From the NCBI GenBank assembly GCA_017404665.1, contig JAFRBX010000015.1, positions 85,956-149,955 on the forward strand: a stretch of DNA of 64,000 nucleotides. The letters run 5' to 3'. The position numbers and the translations under genes were made by a program. The notes beneath the pieces are model-generated. The model worked only from the letters and a program-made list of their open reading frames with translations. It was not told where the DNA came from and made no database searches. Shown here piece by piece: positions 53,469 through 60,980 of this stretch; position 1 is the first letter of the stretch, and the number at the start of each line of letters is the position of its first letter. Origin of the DNA: Ruminococcus sp. (GTDB lineage Bacteria; Bacillota; Clostridia; Oscillospirales; Acutalibacteraceae).

Positions 53469-55496
53469 ATGAAACCGATCAATAAATATCGTTCGAGCTT
53501 TGCCGTGAATCTGGTAGTTTCCGCGATCATGCTGCTGCTCGTATTCAGCATGATCGTATCCGCTGTCGGTTATGTCAGCTTTACGCAGGCGTTCAAGAGT
53601 GAATATGCAGAAACGACCTATCATATGGCGGATACCGCGACGGCTTTGATCAACGGCGACGAGATCGACAGCTATCTGCAGAACGGCGGCGATAGCGACA
53701 GCTACCGTCAGACAAAGCAGTATCTTGAGACCTACTGCCGCAAAATGAACGTCATGGTGATCTATGTGATCAAGGTGGATACAAACGATTACGGCAGGTT
53801 CACCTCTGTGTTCAACTTGGTCAGCGAGGACAGCGGCTATACGCCGTGGGAGGTCGGATTTCAGAGAGATACCACCAACGATGAATACGCGCAGGTTTAC
53901 CGCGGATTATATGAAGGAACGCTGACCTACGGGACCATCTACCGTACAACAAATCTCGGCGGCGCTTTGCCGCATATCACAACGCTTGTTCCCGTCAAGG
54001 ATTCTTCGGATAGGGTCGTGAGCGTCCTTTGTGTGCAGCGTCCAATGGATGCTTTGACGGCGAGCCGACGTCCTTATTTGGTGACGATCGCCTTTTCGAC
54101 GATTTTGCTGATGATCCTGTCCTCGGTTGTGATGGCGGTCTATATCCGCCGTCAGTTCGTTTCGCCGATCCGAAGGATTATCTTTGAGGCTGAGCGCTTT
54201 GCCAAAGAGAATAAGCCCGGGACAAAGCTGGGCGATAGTATCAGCCGTATTGAGGATATCGCCGCGCTGGCGCGATCCATCGATGTGATGGAAGAGGATA
54301 TGCTGCGGTATATCGATAATCTGACCGCCGCGACTGCTGACAAGGAGCGTATCGGGACAGAGCTGAAGCTCGCTTCTTCGATCCAGGCTAACTCTATCCC
54401 GCATACCTTCCCGGCGTTTCCTGAGCGCGACGATTTCGACATCTATGCTTCGATGACCCCCGCTAAGGAGGTCGGCGGAGATTTTTATGATTATTTCCTG
54501 ATCGACGACGACCATCTCGCCCTTGCCATCGCTGATGTATCCGGCAAGGGGATCCCCGCGGCGCTGTTCATGATGGTGACCGATATCATGGTGAATGAGT
54601 TCACACATCTGGGTGGTTCGCCTGCCGATATCTTGATGATGATCAACGAACGTATTTGCGACCACAATCCGGAGAATATGTTTGTGTCGGTGTGGCTGGG
54701 TATTTTGGAGCTGTCAACGGGAAAGCTCACCTTTGCCAACGCGGGACATGAAGCGCCCGCCTTTATGCGCCGCGACAGCGAGTTCAAGCTGTATCAATCA
54801 AAGCATGGGCTGGTGATCGGAGCCATGAAGGGAATTCGTTACCGTAACGAAGAGATTGTGCTCAAGCCGGGCGATAAGCTGTTTTTGTATACCGACGGCG
54901 TGCCGGAGGCAACGGATCAATATCAATGTATGTACACGCTGGACAACATGCTCACAGCGCTCAACATGAATAAGAACAGAAGTCCGCAGACAATCATTGA
55001 GGGAGTCCAGCAGAGCGTTGCCGAGTTCATTGGTGATGAACCGCCGTTTGACGATCTGACAGCAGTTTGCATCGAGATCAAAAAGCCGACAGGCAAACGG
55101 CTGGTCGTTGATGCGAAGCCCGAAAATCTGTCCGTTGTCAATGATTTTGTCGAAGACTTTCTCTCGGATACCGGTTGTTCGGCAAAGGTCAAGTCACAGA
55201 TCGACCTCGCGGTAGAAGAAATTTTTATTAACATCGCTTCTTATGCTTATGAGGAAGGAACAGGTAAGGCTGATATTTTCCTCAGCAGAAAAAACGATGA
55301 ATTACATATGACCTTTAAGGACAGCGGCACACCTTACGATCCGCTGCAGAAGCCTGATCCGGATACCTCGCTCAGCGCTTCGGATAGAAAGATCGGCGGC
55401 TTGGGGATTTTTCTTGTGAAGAAAACTATGGACGATGTATCCTACGAATACCGTGACGGATATAATATTCTTTCCATTACAAAAAATCTGAAATAA
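53469..55496 (+). CDS. Membrane SpoIIE/RsbU-type PP2C phosphatase with C-terminal RsbW-like ATPase
   Basis: 675 residues. Two membrane helices (about 13-35 and 201-225) enclose an extracellular sensor of about 165 residues, followed by HAMP-like and coiled regions (226-315), a PP2C domain (about 320-525; GGDFYDYF, ADVSGKGIPAALFM, FDDLTAV metal Asps) and a GHKL ATPase (about 545-675; VEEIFINIASYAYEE N-box, GLGIFLVKK). Phosphatase and anti-sigma-type kinase in one chain can reset the STAS domain encoded just upstream. The ligand sensed is unknown. Confidence 0.9.
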   Translation: MKPINKYRSSFAVNLVVSAIMLLLVFSMIVSAVGYVSFTQAFKSEYAETTYHMADTATALINGDEIDSYLQNGGDSDSYRQTKQYLETYCRKMNVMVIYVIKVDTNDYGRFTSVFNLVSEDSGYTPWEVGFQRDTTNDEYAQVYRGLYEGTLTYGTIYRTTNLGGALPHITTLVPVKDSSDRVVSVLCVQRPMDALTASRRPYLVTIAFSTILLMILSSVVMAVYIRRQFVSPIRRIIFEAERFAKENKPGTKLGDSISRIEDIAALARSIDVMEEDMLRYIDNLTAATADKERIGTELKLASSIQANSIPHTFPAFPERDDFDIYASMTPAKEVGGDFYDYFLIDDDHLALAIADVSGKGIPAALFMMVTDIMVNEFTHLGGSPADILMMINERICDHNPENMFVSVWLGILELSTGKLTFANAGHEAPAFMRRDSEFKLYQSKHGLVIGAMKGIRYRNEEIVLKPGDKLFLYTDGVPEATDQYQCMYTLDNMLTALNMNKNRSPQTIIEGVQQSVAEFIGDEPPFDDLTAVCIEIKKPTGKRLVVDAKPENLSVVNDFVEDFLSDTGCSAKVKSQIDLAVEEIFINIASYAYEEGTGKADIFLSRKNDELHMTFKDSGTPYDPLQKPDPDTSLSASDRKIGGLGIFLVKKTMDDVSYEYRDGYNILSITKNLK

Positions 55497-55503
55497 TATC
55501 AAA

Positions 55504-55539
55504 ACAGGGGTTGACTTTTTCATACCCCTGTGATAGTAT
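55504..55539 (+). promoter_or_regulatory. Strong promoter with overlapping dyad, upstream of a candidate small RNA
   Basis: TTGACT (55511-55516), 17-base spacer, TAGTAT (55534-55539). A perfect inverted repeat ACAGGGGT / ACCCCTGT (55504-55511 and 55524-55531) straddles the -35 box, suggesting an operator. Confidence 0.75.
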
Positions 55540-55545
55540 AAGCGC

Positions 55546-55665
55546 TACAAGTCAATAAACAGCTATCAAAGAACCGATAGATCAGTAAACACGAATGTTC
55601 ACCGCGGGATCATTGCGCCCGTATTACGGAGAAATAGAGTTTATTATTCTATCGGTTCCTTTTTG
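55546..55665 (+). ncRNA. Candidate small structured RNA with its own promoter and terminator
   Basis: About 120 bases between the promoter and a T-run. Ten-pair outer stem GAACCGATAG (55571-55580) / CTATCGGTTC (55649-55658) followed by CTTTTTG encloses a GC-rich core with CCGCGGGATC and CGCCCG. No open reading frame fits. I could not match it to a known riboswitch, T-box or 6S core. It could be a trans-acting RNA or a leader of kptA (110 bases downstream). Confidence 0.6.
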
Positions 55666-55775
55666 TGCGAAAAAATTCCCGCGATGACGTTTTAATAATC
55701 GGTTGAATAGTAGTATTAGTTTGGTGTTAAGAGTTTTGAATAAACACAGTAATTGTATGAAGGAGGCAGAGCAAT

Positions 55776-56321
55776 ATGAATCTGACAAATGTCAGCAGAA
55801 GGTTATCCTATCTGCTGCGGCACAGCACCGAACCGCTGTACATCGATCTCAACGGCGGTTGGGCGGACGTCGATGTGCTGATCGGCGTATTAAAAAAGAA
55901 ATTTCCTGAAGTGGACCGGGATACGATCGAGCTGATTGTGGCACAGGACGAAAAAGGCCGCTATTCCTTCAGCTCCGACGGCAAGAGTATCCGCGCCAAC
56001 CAAGGACATTCTATCCCCGGCGCAGTGATTGAGATGGAACAGCCCGATCCTCCCGAACTGCTGTATCACGGAACCGCTACGCGGTTTCTGGATCCGATTC
56101 TGCGCAATGGGCTCATTCCGATGAGCAGGCAATATGTTCATATATCGCCGGACTTCGAAACCGCTGTCAAGGTGGGGAAGAGGCACGGCAAGCCTGTCGT
56201 GCTCGTCATCAGAGCCAAGGAGTTTGTCGAAGACGGCAACGAGCTGTATCGTTCGTCCAACGGCGTATGGCAGGCGAAGGCAGTTCCGCCGCAGTATTTC
56301 ACCGTACAGTACGTCAATTGA
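55776..56321 (+). CDS. kptA: RNA 2'-phosphotransferase (Tpt1/KptA family)
   Basis: 181 residues. Removes an internal 2'-phosphate from RNA using NAD+, giving ADP-ribose 1'',2''-cyclic phosphate. Conserved elements: SRRLSYLLRHS (R/H of the active site), SIRANQGHSIPG, LLYHGTATRFL and YVHISPD. Length is standard. GAAGGAGG precedes the ATG. Bacterial homologues lack the yeast splicing pathway; the cell substrate is uncertain. Terminator follows. Confidence 0.93.
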   Translation: MNLTNVSRRLSYLLRHSTEPLYIDLNGGWADVDVLIGVLKKKFPEVDRDTIELIVAQDEKGRYSFSSDGKSIRANQGHSIPGAVIEMEQPDPPELLYHGTATRFLDPILRNGLIPMSRQYVHISPDFETAVKVGKRHGKPVVLVIRAKEFVEDGNELYRSSNGVWQAKAVPPQYFTVQYVN

Positions 56322-56335
56322 ACCTGTATACAAAA

Positions 56336-56372
56336 GGGGGCTGTCGTGCGGCAGCCCCTACTCAATTTTTTT
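56336..56372. terminator. Terminator between kptA and the cotJC-like gene
   Basis: GGGGCTG / CAGCCCC stem with an 8-base loop, T-rich tail ATTTTTTT on the plus strand and TTTTG on the minus strand. Confidence 0.8.
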
Positions 56373-56910
56373 ATCGCTTTTTATTGAAGCAGTGCTTGTC
56401 AAAGCTCGGATTAAAGGCATAGAAGTTCTTGCTGTCGAGCTTGTCGGTCAACAGTCTGAGATTTTCGCCGAACCGCTGATAATGCACGACCTCGCGCGCT
56501 CTCAAAAATCTGATCGGGTCGATGACGTCAGGGTCGTCGCAGAAGCGGAGGATGTTGTCATACGTCGTCCGTGCTTTCTGCTCGGCAGCGAGACTCTCGT
56601 GCAGGTCAGTGATCGGGTCGCCCTTGCTTGCAATCGAAAACGCGTCAAAGGGCACGCCTGCCGCCGATACGGGATACACCCCTGTTGTGTGGTCGACAAA
56701 ATAAGCGTCGAAGCCTGCTTTCTTGATGTCCTCTTCGCTGAGGTTTCGAGTAAGCTGATAGACGATCGCGCCGATCATTTCAAGATGGTTCAGCTCCTCG
56801 GTGCCTATATCCGTCAGCGTTGCCTTCAACTCGGGCAGCGGCATCGAGAACCGCTGGGATAAATAGCGCAGCGACGCTCCCAGCTCGCCGTCGGGACCTC
56901 CATACTCCAA
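56371..56910 (-). CDS. cotJC: CotJC/manganese catalase-like protein, N-terminus removed by an integrated element
   Basis: 179 codons of a spore coat CotJC / manganese-catalase-like protein. It opens inside the conserved block EYGGPDGELGASLRYLSQRF and continues with LTDIGTEELNHLEMIGAIVYQL and LAAEQKARTTYDNILRF, metal-binding carboxylate/His motifs. Normal proteins have about 25-40 residues before this block. Upstream the frame soon meets TGA TGA, no start with a ribosome binding site exists (only a TTG), and the serine recombinase gene follows after about 60 bases. The 5' part is presumably at the other end of the element. Confidence 0.85.
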   Translation of the reverse strand: MEYGGPDGELGASLRYLSQRFSMPLPELKATLTDIGTEELNHLEMIGAIVYQLTRNLSEEDIKKAGFDAYFVDHTTGVYPVSAAGVPFDAFSIASKGDPITDLHESLAAEQKARTTYDNILRFCDDPDVIDPIRFLRAREVVHYQRFGENLRLLTDKLDSKNFYAFNPSFDKHCFNKKR

Positions 56911-56968
56911 AAGCAGATAATATAATCATCACTCGGGTGTATGGTATCCATACTGCGAAAGCAGATAA
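56899..56968. other. Candidate attachment site (attL) with duplicated core
   Basis: Two 22-base copies (56899-56920 and 56947-56968; 20 of 22 identical) repeat every 48 bases, reading TTATCTGCTTT-Y-G-S-AGTATGGA on the minus strand. One lies at the truncated cotJC edge, the other beside the recombinase stop and continues as the palindrome GTATGGATACCATAC. This fits a serine-integrase junction; which copy is the crossover is unclear. Confidence 0.55.
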
Positions 56969-56971
56969 CGA

Positions 56972-58417
56972 TCAATAATAAAAGTAAATCTCTACCGTAC
57001 AATTCTCCCGGTCAAAGATGATCCGGTCGACAAAGCTGTGCAGCAGCGCATTCTTTTCTTCCTCGCTCACAGCGGGGTCCCTGAGCGTCTGTACGGCGTT
57101 TTCGTTTTCTTCGATGATTTTCTTTCGCAGAGCCGCTTCGGTGCTCTGCGGCTTCACTGTCTGCCGCTGCAGGGCGTTGATGCGCTCGTCGATCAGATCA
57201 CGGCTCTCGCGCAGCTCTTCGACAGTGTATACGCCCGCCTCGAACGCTTCCTTGATGCGCGCGTACTTTTTGAGCTCCTGTTCGATCAGCGCTTCGATAT
57301 CGAGCTGTGTCGGCTCCGCGGACGGCTGCGCGTGCTTGACGATGACCTTGAACTGTCCTAAGCGGAATGATGCGTCGATCGCGGCGATGACCATTTCATT
57401 CAGCTTATTGACGGATATGTAATGCGACGTGCTGCACTGCCCTTTGGTGTAGCGGATGCACTGCAGGCCCTGACCGCGCGCGGACATCGAGAGGCTCGCG
57501 CTGCAGTCAGAGCATTTGACCAGACCGTGGAGCATGTACATGTACTTCTTGCCGCGCTCATGCGCGTAGCGGGCGTGCTTCTTTGCGTTGACCTCGTATA
57601 CCGCCTGCACTTTGTTGAAGCTCTCCTCGTCGATGATCGGCTCATGCTGACCGTCGACGATCATGATGTTCGGATCGTCAAAGTTCCGACGCGTCCTGCC
57701 GGTCGGGTTCCAGCGGATCTTGCCGATATAGACGGGGTTGCGCAGGACATAATCAACGGTTCGGTTCTCCCAGCGGTTGCCGCGGGTTGTGCGGACACCT
57801 AGGTCGTTGAGCTTGTGAGCGATCTGCAGGACTCCCATGCCATTGAGATAGTCCGCGTAGATCTGACGGACGATCGGCGCGTTGACGGGGTTGATGACAT
57901 ACTGCTTATCGACGATGTCATAACCGAACGCAGGGATAGATACCGCGCCGCCGCGCTCGACTTTCTCGGTCATGCCGCGCTTGACCTCGCCGGACAGATT
58001 GATGCTATAGAATTCGTCGAACCACTCGATGATGCGCTCGATCAGCGAGCCGAAGGGACCGTCGATGATGGGCTCGGAGATCGATTTGACCTCGATGTGA
58101 TTCTTCGCCAGCATGCCCTTGTAAAAGATGCTCTCCTCCTGGTTGCGGGCGAAGCGGCTGAATTTCCACAGCAGCACCGCAGAGAAGGGGGAGGGCTTTT
58201 GTTTAGCGATCGCGATCATGCGAATGAACGCGGGGCGCTTCTCGGCTTTTCGTCCGGAAATACCGTCGTCGCGGAAGATGTACTCGTTCGGCACGATGTA
58301 GCCGTGCTGCTTTGCGTATTTGCGGATCTCCTTGATCTGAGAATCGGGGGAGAGCTCCGTCTGATTGTCGGTGCTGACGCGAATGTACGCCGCGGCGGTT
58401 TTCAGCTCAATATTCAT
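56972..58417 (-). CDS. Large serine recombinase (site-specific integrase)
   Basis: 481 residues. Catalytic domain (1-150) with the nucleophile Ser in AAAYIRVSTDNQ and the conserved DDGISG and LLWKFSRFARN segments; recombinase domain (about 160-270; GNRWENRTVDYVLRNPVYIGKIRW); zinc ribbon (CSDCSASL...C...C, about 305-335); coiled-coil motif (about 375-440). Typical of phage-type integrases that recombine attP with attB. Transcribed toward cotJC. AGAGGT precedes the ATG. Confidence 0.96.
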   Translation of the reverse strand: MNIELKTAAAYIRVSTDNQTELSPDSQIKEIRKYAKQHGYIVPNEYIFRDDGISGRKAEKRPAFIRMIAIAKQKPSPFSAVLLWKFSRFARNQEESIFYKGMLAKNHIEVKSISEPIIDGPFGSLIERIIEWFDEFYSINLSGEVKRGMTEKVERGGAVSIPAFGYDIVDKQYVINPVNAPIVRQIYADYLNGMGVLQIAHKLNDLGVRTTRGNRWENRTVDYVLRNPVYIGKIRWNPTGRTRRNFDDPNIMIVDGQHEPIIDEESFNKVQAVYEVNAKKHARYAHERGKKYMYMLHGLVKCSDCSASLSMSARGQGLQCIRYTKGQCSTSHYISVNKLNEMVIAAIDASFRLGQFKVIVKHAQPSAEPTQLDIEALIEQELKKYARIKEAFEAGVYTVEELRESRDLIDERINALQRQTVKPQSTEAALRKKIIEENENAVQTLRDPAVSEEEKNALLHSFVDRIIFDRENCTVEIYFYY

Positions 58418-58427
58418 ACATTACCTC

Positions 58428-58472
58428 TTGACAATATAGGTTTTATCCCATATAATAAATATAGGATAAAAC
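58428..58472 (+). promoter_or_regulatory. higBA promoter with operator dyad
   Basis: TTGACA (58428-58433), 17-base spacer, TATAAT (58451-58456). A perfect inverted repeat GTTTTATCC (58440-58448) / GGATAAAAC (58464-58472) brackets the -10 box. HigA autorepression is expected; because recombinase starts at 58417 in the other direction, it may be affected too. Confidence 0.85.
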
Positions 58473-58492
58473 AGATAAGGCGGTGAACACTA

Positions 58493-58849
58493 TTGCTTGA
58501 TATAGAATTCTATGAAAAGGAAGATGGGACAGAACCCGTCAAAGACTTTTTAGATGGCTTGGATATTAAGATGAGAGCAAAAATGCACTTGTCTATAGAA
58601 TTGCTTAGGAACAATGGTTATCAACTTCGTGAACCCTACTCAAAGACTCTGGATGATGGAATCCTTGAATTAAGAGCGAAAGCAGGGAATAATATTTCTC
58701 GAGTTCTCTATTTCTTTATAGTAGGCAACAAAGCTGTCTTGACGAATGGTTTCATCAAGAAAACAGTTAAAACACCAAAAAATGAGATAGAACGCGCAAA
58801 GAGATACAGAGCTGATTATTTGAGCAGAAAGGAGAATCAACATGACTAA
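58493..58849 (+). CDS. higB: HigB-like toxin of the RelE/Gp49 family
   Basis: 118 residues. MLDIEFYEKEDGTEPVKDFLDGL is the phage Gp49/HigB opening; later LRAKAGNNISRVLYFFIVGNKAVLTNGFIKKTVKTP is the RelE-type core with basic residues. Probable mRNA interferase. TTG start with GGCGGTG upstream. Overlaps the antitoxin by eight bases; AT-rich relative to host genes. Confidence 0.9.
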   Translation: MLDIEFYEKEDGTEPVKDFLDGLDIKMRAKMHLSIELLRNNGYQLREPYSKTLDDGILELRAKAGNNISRVLYFFIVGNKAVLTNGFIKKTVKTPKNEIERAKRYRADYLSRKENQHD

Positions 58850-59114
58850 TTATGATAAATACTTTGCAGAACAAATGAAGAATCCTGAGTTTCGTAAAGA
58901 ATGGGAGTCTCTACAGCCTGAAAGGGAAATCATTCAGGCAATGATCGACGCGCGAAAAGAAACCGGCATGACGCAAAAGGAGCTTTCCGAACGGACCGGT
59001 ATTGCGCAAGGCGATATCAGCAAACTGGAAAACGGAAGCGCGAATCCGTCAATCAGAACATTACAGCGTCTTGCCGCCGGCTTAGGCAAAACATTAAAAA
59101 TCAGTTTTGTATAA
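58842..59114 (+). CDS. higA: HigA-like antitoxin, XRE family
   Basis: 90 residues with a helix-turn-helix (TQKELSERTGIAQGDISKLENGSANPSIRTLQRLAAGL, about 43-80). Binds HigB and represses the shared promoter. GGAG lies before the ATG inside the toxin 3' end. A terminator follows. Confidence 0.92.
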   Translation: MTNYDKYFAEQMKNPEFRKEWESLQPEREIIQAMIDARKETGMTQKELSERTGIAQGDISKLENGSANPSIRTLQRLAAGLGKTLKISFV

Positions 59115-59125
59115 TGTTATCCGCT

Positions 59126-59160
59126 CTATCCTGTTGGCGCAGGATAGGGCGATTTTTGTT
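59126..59160 (+). terminator. Terminator after higA
   Basis: CTATCCTG / CAGGATAG stem with a TTGGCG loop, then GGCGATTTTTGTTTT. Confidence 0.8.
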
Positions 59161-59210
59161 TTGAAAGTATAGTTAAATTATTGGTTAAAATAATTCAAAG
59201 TACAGTTTAA

Positions 59211-59372
59211 CTAATCGGTTGGTGTGTTAATTGGTGAATCAGTTGGTGCTTCCGGCTTTTCGGCAGTCAGATCATCCAACTGCTGCAGGAGCTCCTTTTG
59301 CCGATCGGGAGATAACAGGCGGTAACGCAGGAGCAGCATGCCTTCGTCGTGGTCGAGATCGTGGATGGTCAT
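59211..59372 (-). CDS. Small acidic helical protein (53 aa)
   Basis: MTIHDLDHDEGMLLLRYRLL begins a peptide with a helical middle (SPDRQKELLQQLDDLTAEK) and a Pro/Thr-rich end. Its ATG lies one base after the TGA of the zinc-ribbon gene upstream, so translation is probably coupled. It resembles the C-terminal helical part of XRE regulators (LLSPDRQKELLQQLDDL). Real-gene evidence is the tight coupling and codon use; function unknown. Confidence 0.55.
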   Translation of the reverse strand: MTIHDLDHDEGMLLLRYRLLSPDRQKELLQQLDDLTAEKPEAPTDSPINTPTD

Positions 59373-59373
59373 A

Positions 59374-60219
59374 TCATTTCAGCTTAAAAGTAACTCTTTT
59401 GGCGGTCGACCAATAACTCGGTGTATATTCCAGCTCTATGCTGTTCGCGTTCACCGGGATTTCATAATACAGAGTGCCGGAGGACGTTCTGCCGTCAGAA
59501 AGATCATCATATCCCAAATAATCGTCACCGGCAAAGTAGGTGTTATCATATGACTTGTTATCTACATAACACTTAAAAAACCCGGGACCGACAGATTTGT
59601 CGTGTCCGCTGTTATTGGTAAAGGTAATATGTACGCTTAAGAAATAGTTGCCGGCGTCCGGCTGGAGAAAATCATTGTCGCTGATGTATTCTCCGCAGCT
59701 GTCTACTGTCATAGTCAATCCGTTGGCTTCGTAACTGTCACCGACAGAGTAATACTCAGGCTCGGGCGCTTCGGTGACCGGCGCTTGCGTTGCCGGTGCC
59801 TGTGTTTGAGGCGCTTGCGTTGCTTGAATCTCGGCGGCGGGAGCTGTAGTCGCTTTCGAATTAACAACAGGAGCAGAGGAATAGCCGGAAGAGTTTACCG
59901 GTACGCTTTTGCTGTTTGTGTTATCCTTTGCAATGTTGATAAAAACAGCTGTGGATACAAAGCCTAAGATCACCCATACCCACCAGCGGGCATACCACGG
60001 CTTCCGACGTCTGACCGGCTGAGCAGGTTGAATAGGTTGAACGGGCTGCGTAGGTGCCGGCGTCCGAATAACAGGCGGAGGTGATACAGGAATAGCGGTG
60101 ACAACATGGTTGCTCTTAACCGGTTGCTGTGCGGGTTGTACGTATTGTTGAGTTGCTCCGCAATGATTGCAAAATTTTGAGTTATCAGGTATTTGCTTAC
60201 CGCAATTTTGACAATACAT
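59374..60219 (-). CDS. Zinc-ribbon membrane protein with DUF4352-like extracellular domain
   Basis: 281 residues. An N-terminal zinc ribbon (CQNCGKQIPDNSKFCNHCG), a Pro/Gln-rich linker, one membrane helix (about 79-98), a Thr/Ala/Pro-rich stalk (about 100-155) and a C-terminal beta-sandwich (about 160-281; YSVGDSYEANGLTMTVDSC..., FLSVHITFTNNSG) like DUF4352. Probably an envelope-anchored protein, unknown ligand. GGAGGTAATT precedes the ATG. Confidence 0.75.
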   Translation of the reverse strand: MYCQNCGKQIPDNSKFCNHCGATQQYVQPAQQPVKSNHVVTAIPVSPPPVIRTPAPTQPVQPIQPAQPVRRRKPWYARWWVWVILGFVSTAVFINIAKDNTNSKSVPVNSSGYSSAPVVNSKATTAPAAEIQATQAPQTQAPATQAPVTEAPEPEYYSVGDSYEANGLTMTVDSCGEYISDNDFLQPDAGNYFLSVHITFTNNSGHDKSVGPGFFKCYVDNKSYDNTYFAGDDYLGYDDLSDGRTSSGTLYYEIPVNANSIELEYTPSYWSTAKRVTFKLK

Positions 60220-60239
60220 AATTACCTCCGAAAAAAGAC

Positions 60240-60268
60240 TTTACAAATTCGAAAATATGTTCTATAAT
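60240..60268 (+). promoter_or_regulatory. Promoter of the 60303 small gene
   Basis: TTTACA, 17-base spacer, TATAAT, 34 bases before the ATG. Confidence 0.65.
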
Positions 60269-60302
60269 AGATATTGTAATCGAATGAAAGGAGTCATAAG
60301 GA

Positions 60303-60437
60303 ATGGATAAAGAAGCGATGATCGAACACATCAATGCAACACTGGAAAAGGTCGAGGACGAAACGGTATTGAAGGATATGCTGAATCTGATCGACACGGT
60401 TTACCGACATTATCAATCGGGTGACTGGGGGCGCTGA
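60303..60437 (+). CDS. Small helical protein (44 aa)
   Basis: MDKEAMIEHINATLEKVEDE begins a predicted helix pair; it ends YRHYQSGDWGR. AAAGGAG lies about ten bases upstream and a good promoter precedes it. Its last 25 bases overlap the end of the convergent XRE repressor gene. Small helical proteins of this kind often accompany XRE genes in clostridial elements; role unknown. Confidence 0.6.
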   Translation: MDKEAMIEHINATLEKVEDETVLKDMLNLIDTVYRHYQSGDWGR

Positions 60438-60829
60438 TCGGCGTCCCTTATTTTTTTGATCGCTTCGATCGCCATCCGATAGGCTTCGCGCTCGCCGGGA
60501 GCCAGCTTGATGTAGTCGCGGATAAAATCGATATCCGCATCGTTCAGGCTGTACTCCGCCTTCAGCAGCTTGAAAATCGATTCCTCAGATGTAGGATGAG
60601 AAAGAATAGGATTAAACGTACCTATCGGTACGTTTGCTCCCATAAGCCAATCGATTGATACATCTAATGCCTGAGCTATAAGAAAGGTTCTTGTTTGTTT
60701 CGGCTCAAATTTTCCTGACATATATTGACTCATAGCAGATTTACCAATTTTAGTTCTTTGACATAGTTCATGCTGCTTCACGTCTCTAACTCGCATTGCT
60801 TCACAAAGCCTTTCCGCAAAGGTAGCCAT
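60413..60829 (-). CDS. XRE family repressor
   Basis: 138 residues. N-terminal helix-turn-helix (MRVRDVKQHELCQRTKIGKSAMSQYMSGKFEPKQ, about 11-44), then LAQALDVSIDWLMGANVP typical of phage-like repressors, and a helical C-terminus of about 60 residues. Start at 60829 has GAGG upstream; an earlier in-frame ATG lacks one. Candidate master repressor of the element. Confidence 0.88.
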   Translation of the reverse strand: MATFAERLCEAMRVRDVKQHELCQRTKIGKSAMSQYMSGKFEPKQTRTFLIAQALDVSIDWLMGANVPIGTFNPILSHPTSEESIFKLLKAEYSLNDADIDFIRDYIKLAPGEREAYRMAIEAIKKIRDADQRPQSPD

Positions 60830-60854
60830 TGCTCTTCCTCGTTTCATTTGGATA

Positions 60855-60883
60855 TTGACAATTTTAATTGTAGGGATTATAAT
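60855..60883 (+). promoter_or_regulatory. Promoter of the candidate antisense RNA, with operator palindrome
   Basis: TTGACA (60855-60860), 17-base spacer, TATAAT (60878-60883). The perfect palindrome ACAATTTTAATTGT (60858-60871) overlaps the -35 and spacer, a possible XRE site. Confidence 0.75.
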
Positions 60884-60889
60884 GAGAGT

Positions 60890-60980
60890 GCAAGGAAACA
60901 GCACAGGCTGTTTCGCAGTTCAGTTTTATTATTTTTCAATAACCGTTCTGTACTGGTACTACAGGGCGGTTATTTCTTTA
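60890..60980 (+). ncRNA. Candidate antisense antitoxin RNA of a type I module
   Basis: About 90 bases from a strong promoter to a hairpin terminator. It has a 5' hairpin (GAAACAGC-ACAG-GCTGTTTC) and ends in the shared bidirectional terminator, so its 3' half is complementary to the 3' end of the convergent toxin transcript. It has no ribosome binding site. Confidence 0.55.
60938..60978. terminator. Shared bidirectional terminator of the convergent pair
   Basis: AATAACCG / CGGTTATT outer stem and CTGTA / TACAG inner stem; T-rich on both outgoing sides (ATTTCTTT plus, GAAAAATAATAAAA minus side reading T-poor but AT-rich). Confidence 0.7.

Noticed and set aside
55546-55665. T-box or known riboswitch
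   Set aside because: The core lacks the T-box TGGNACCGCG bulge context, specifier and length, and matches no riboswitch consensus that I could recall.
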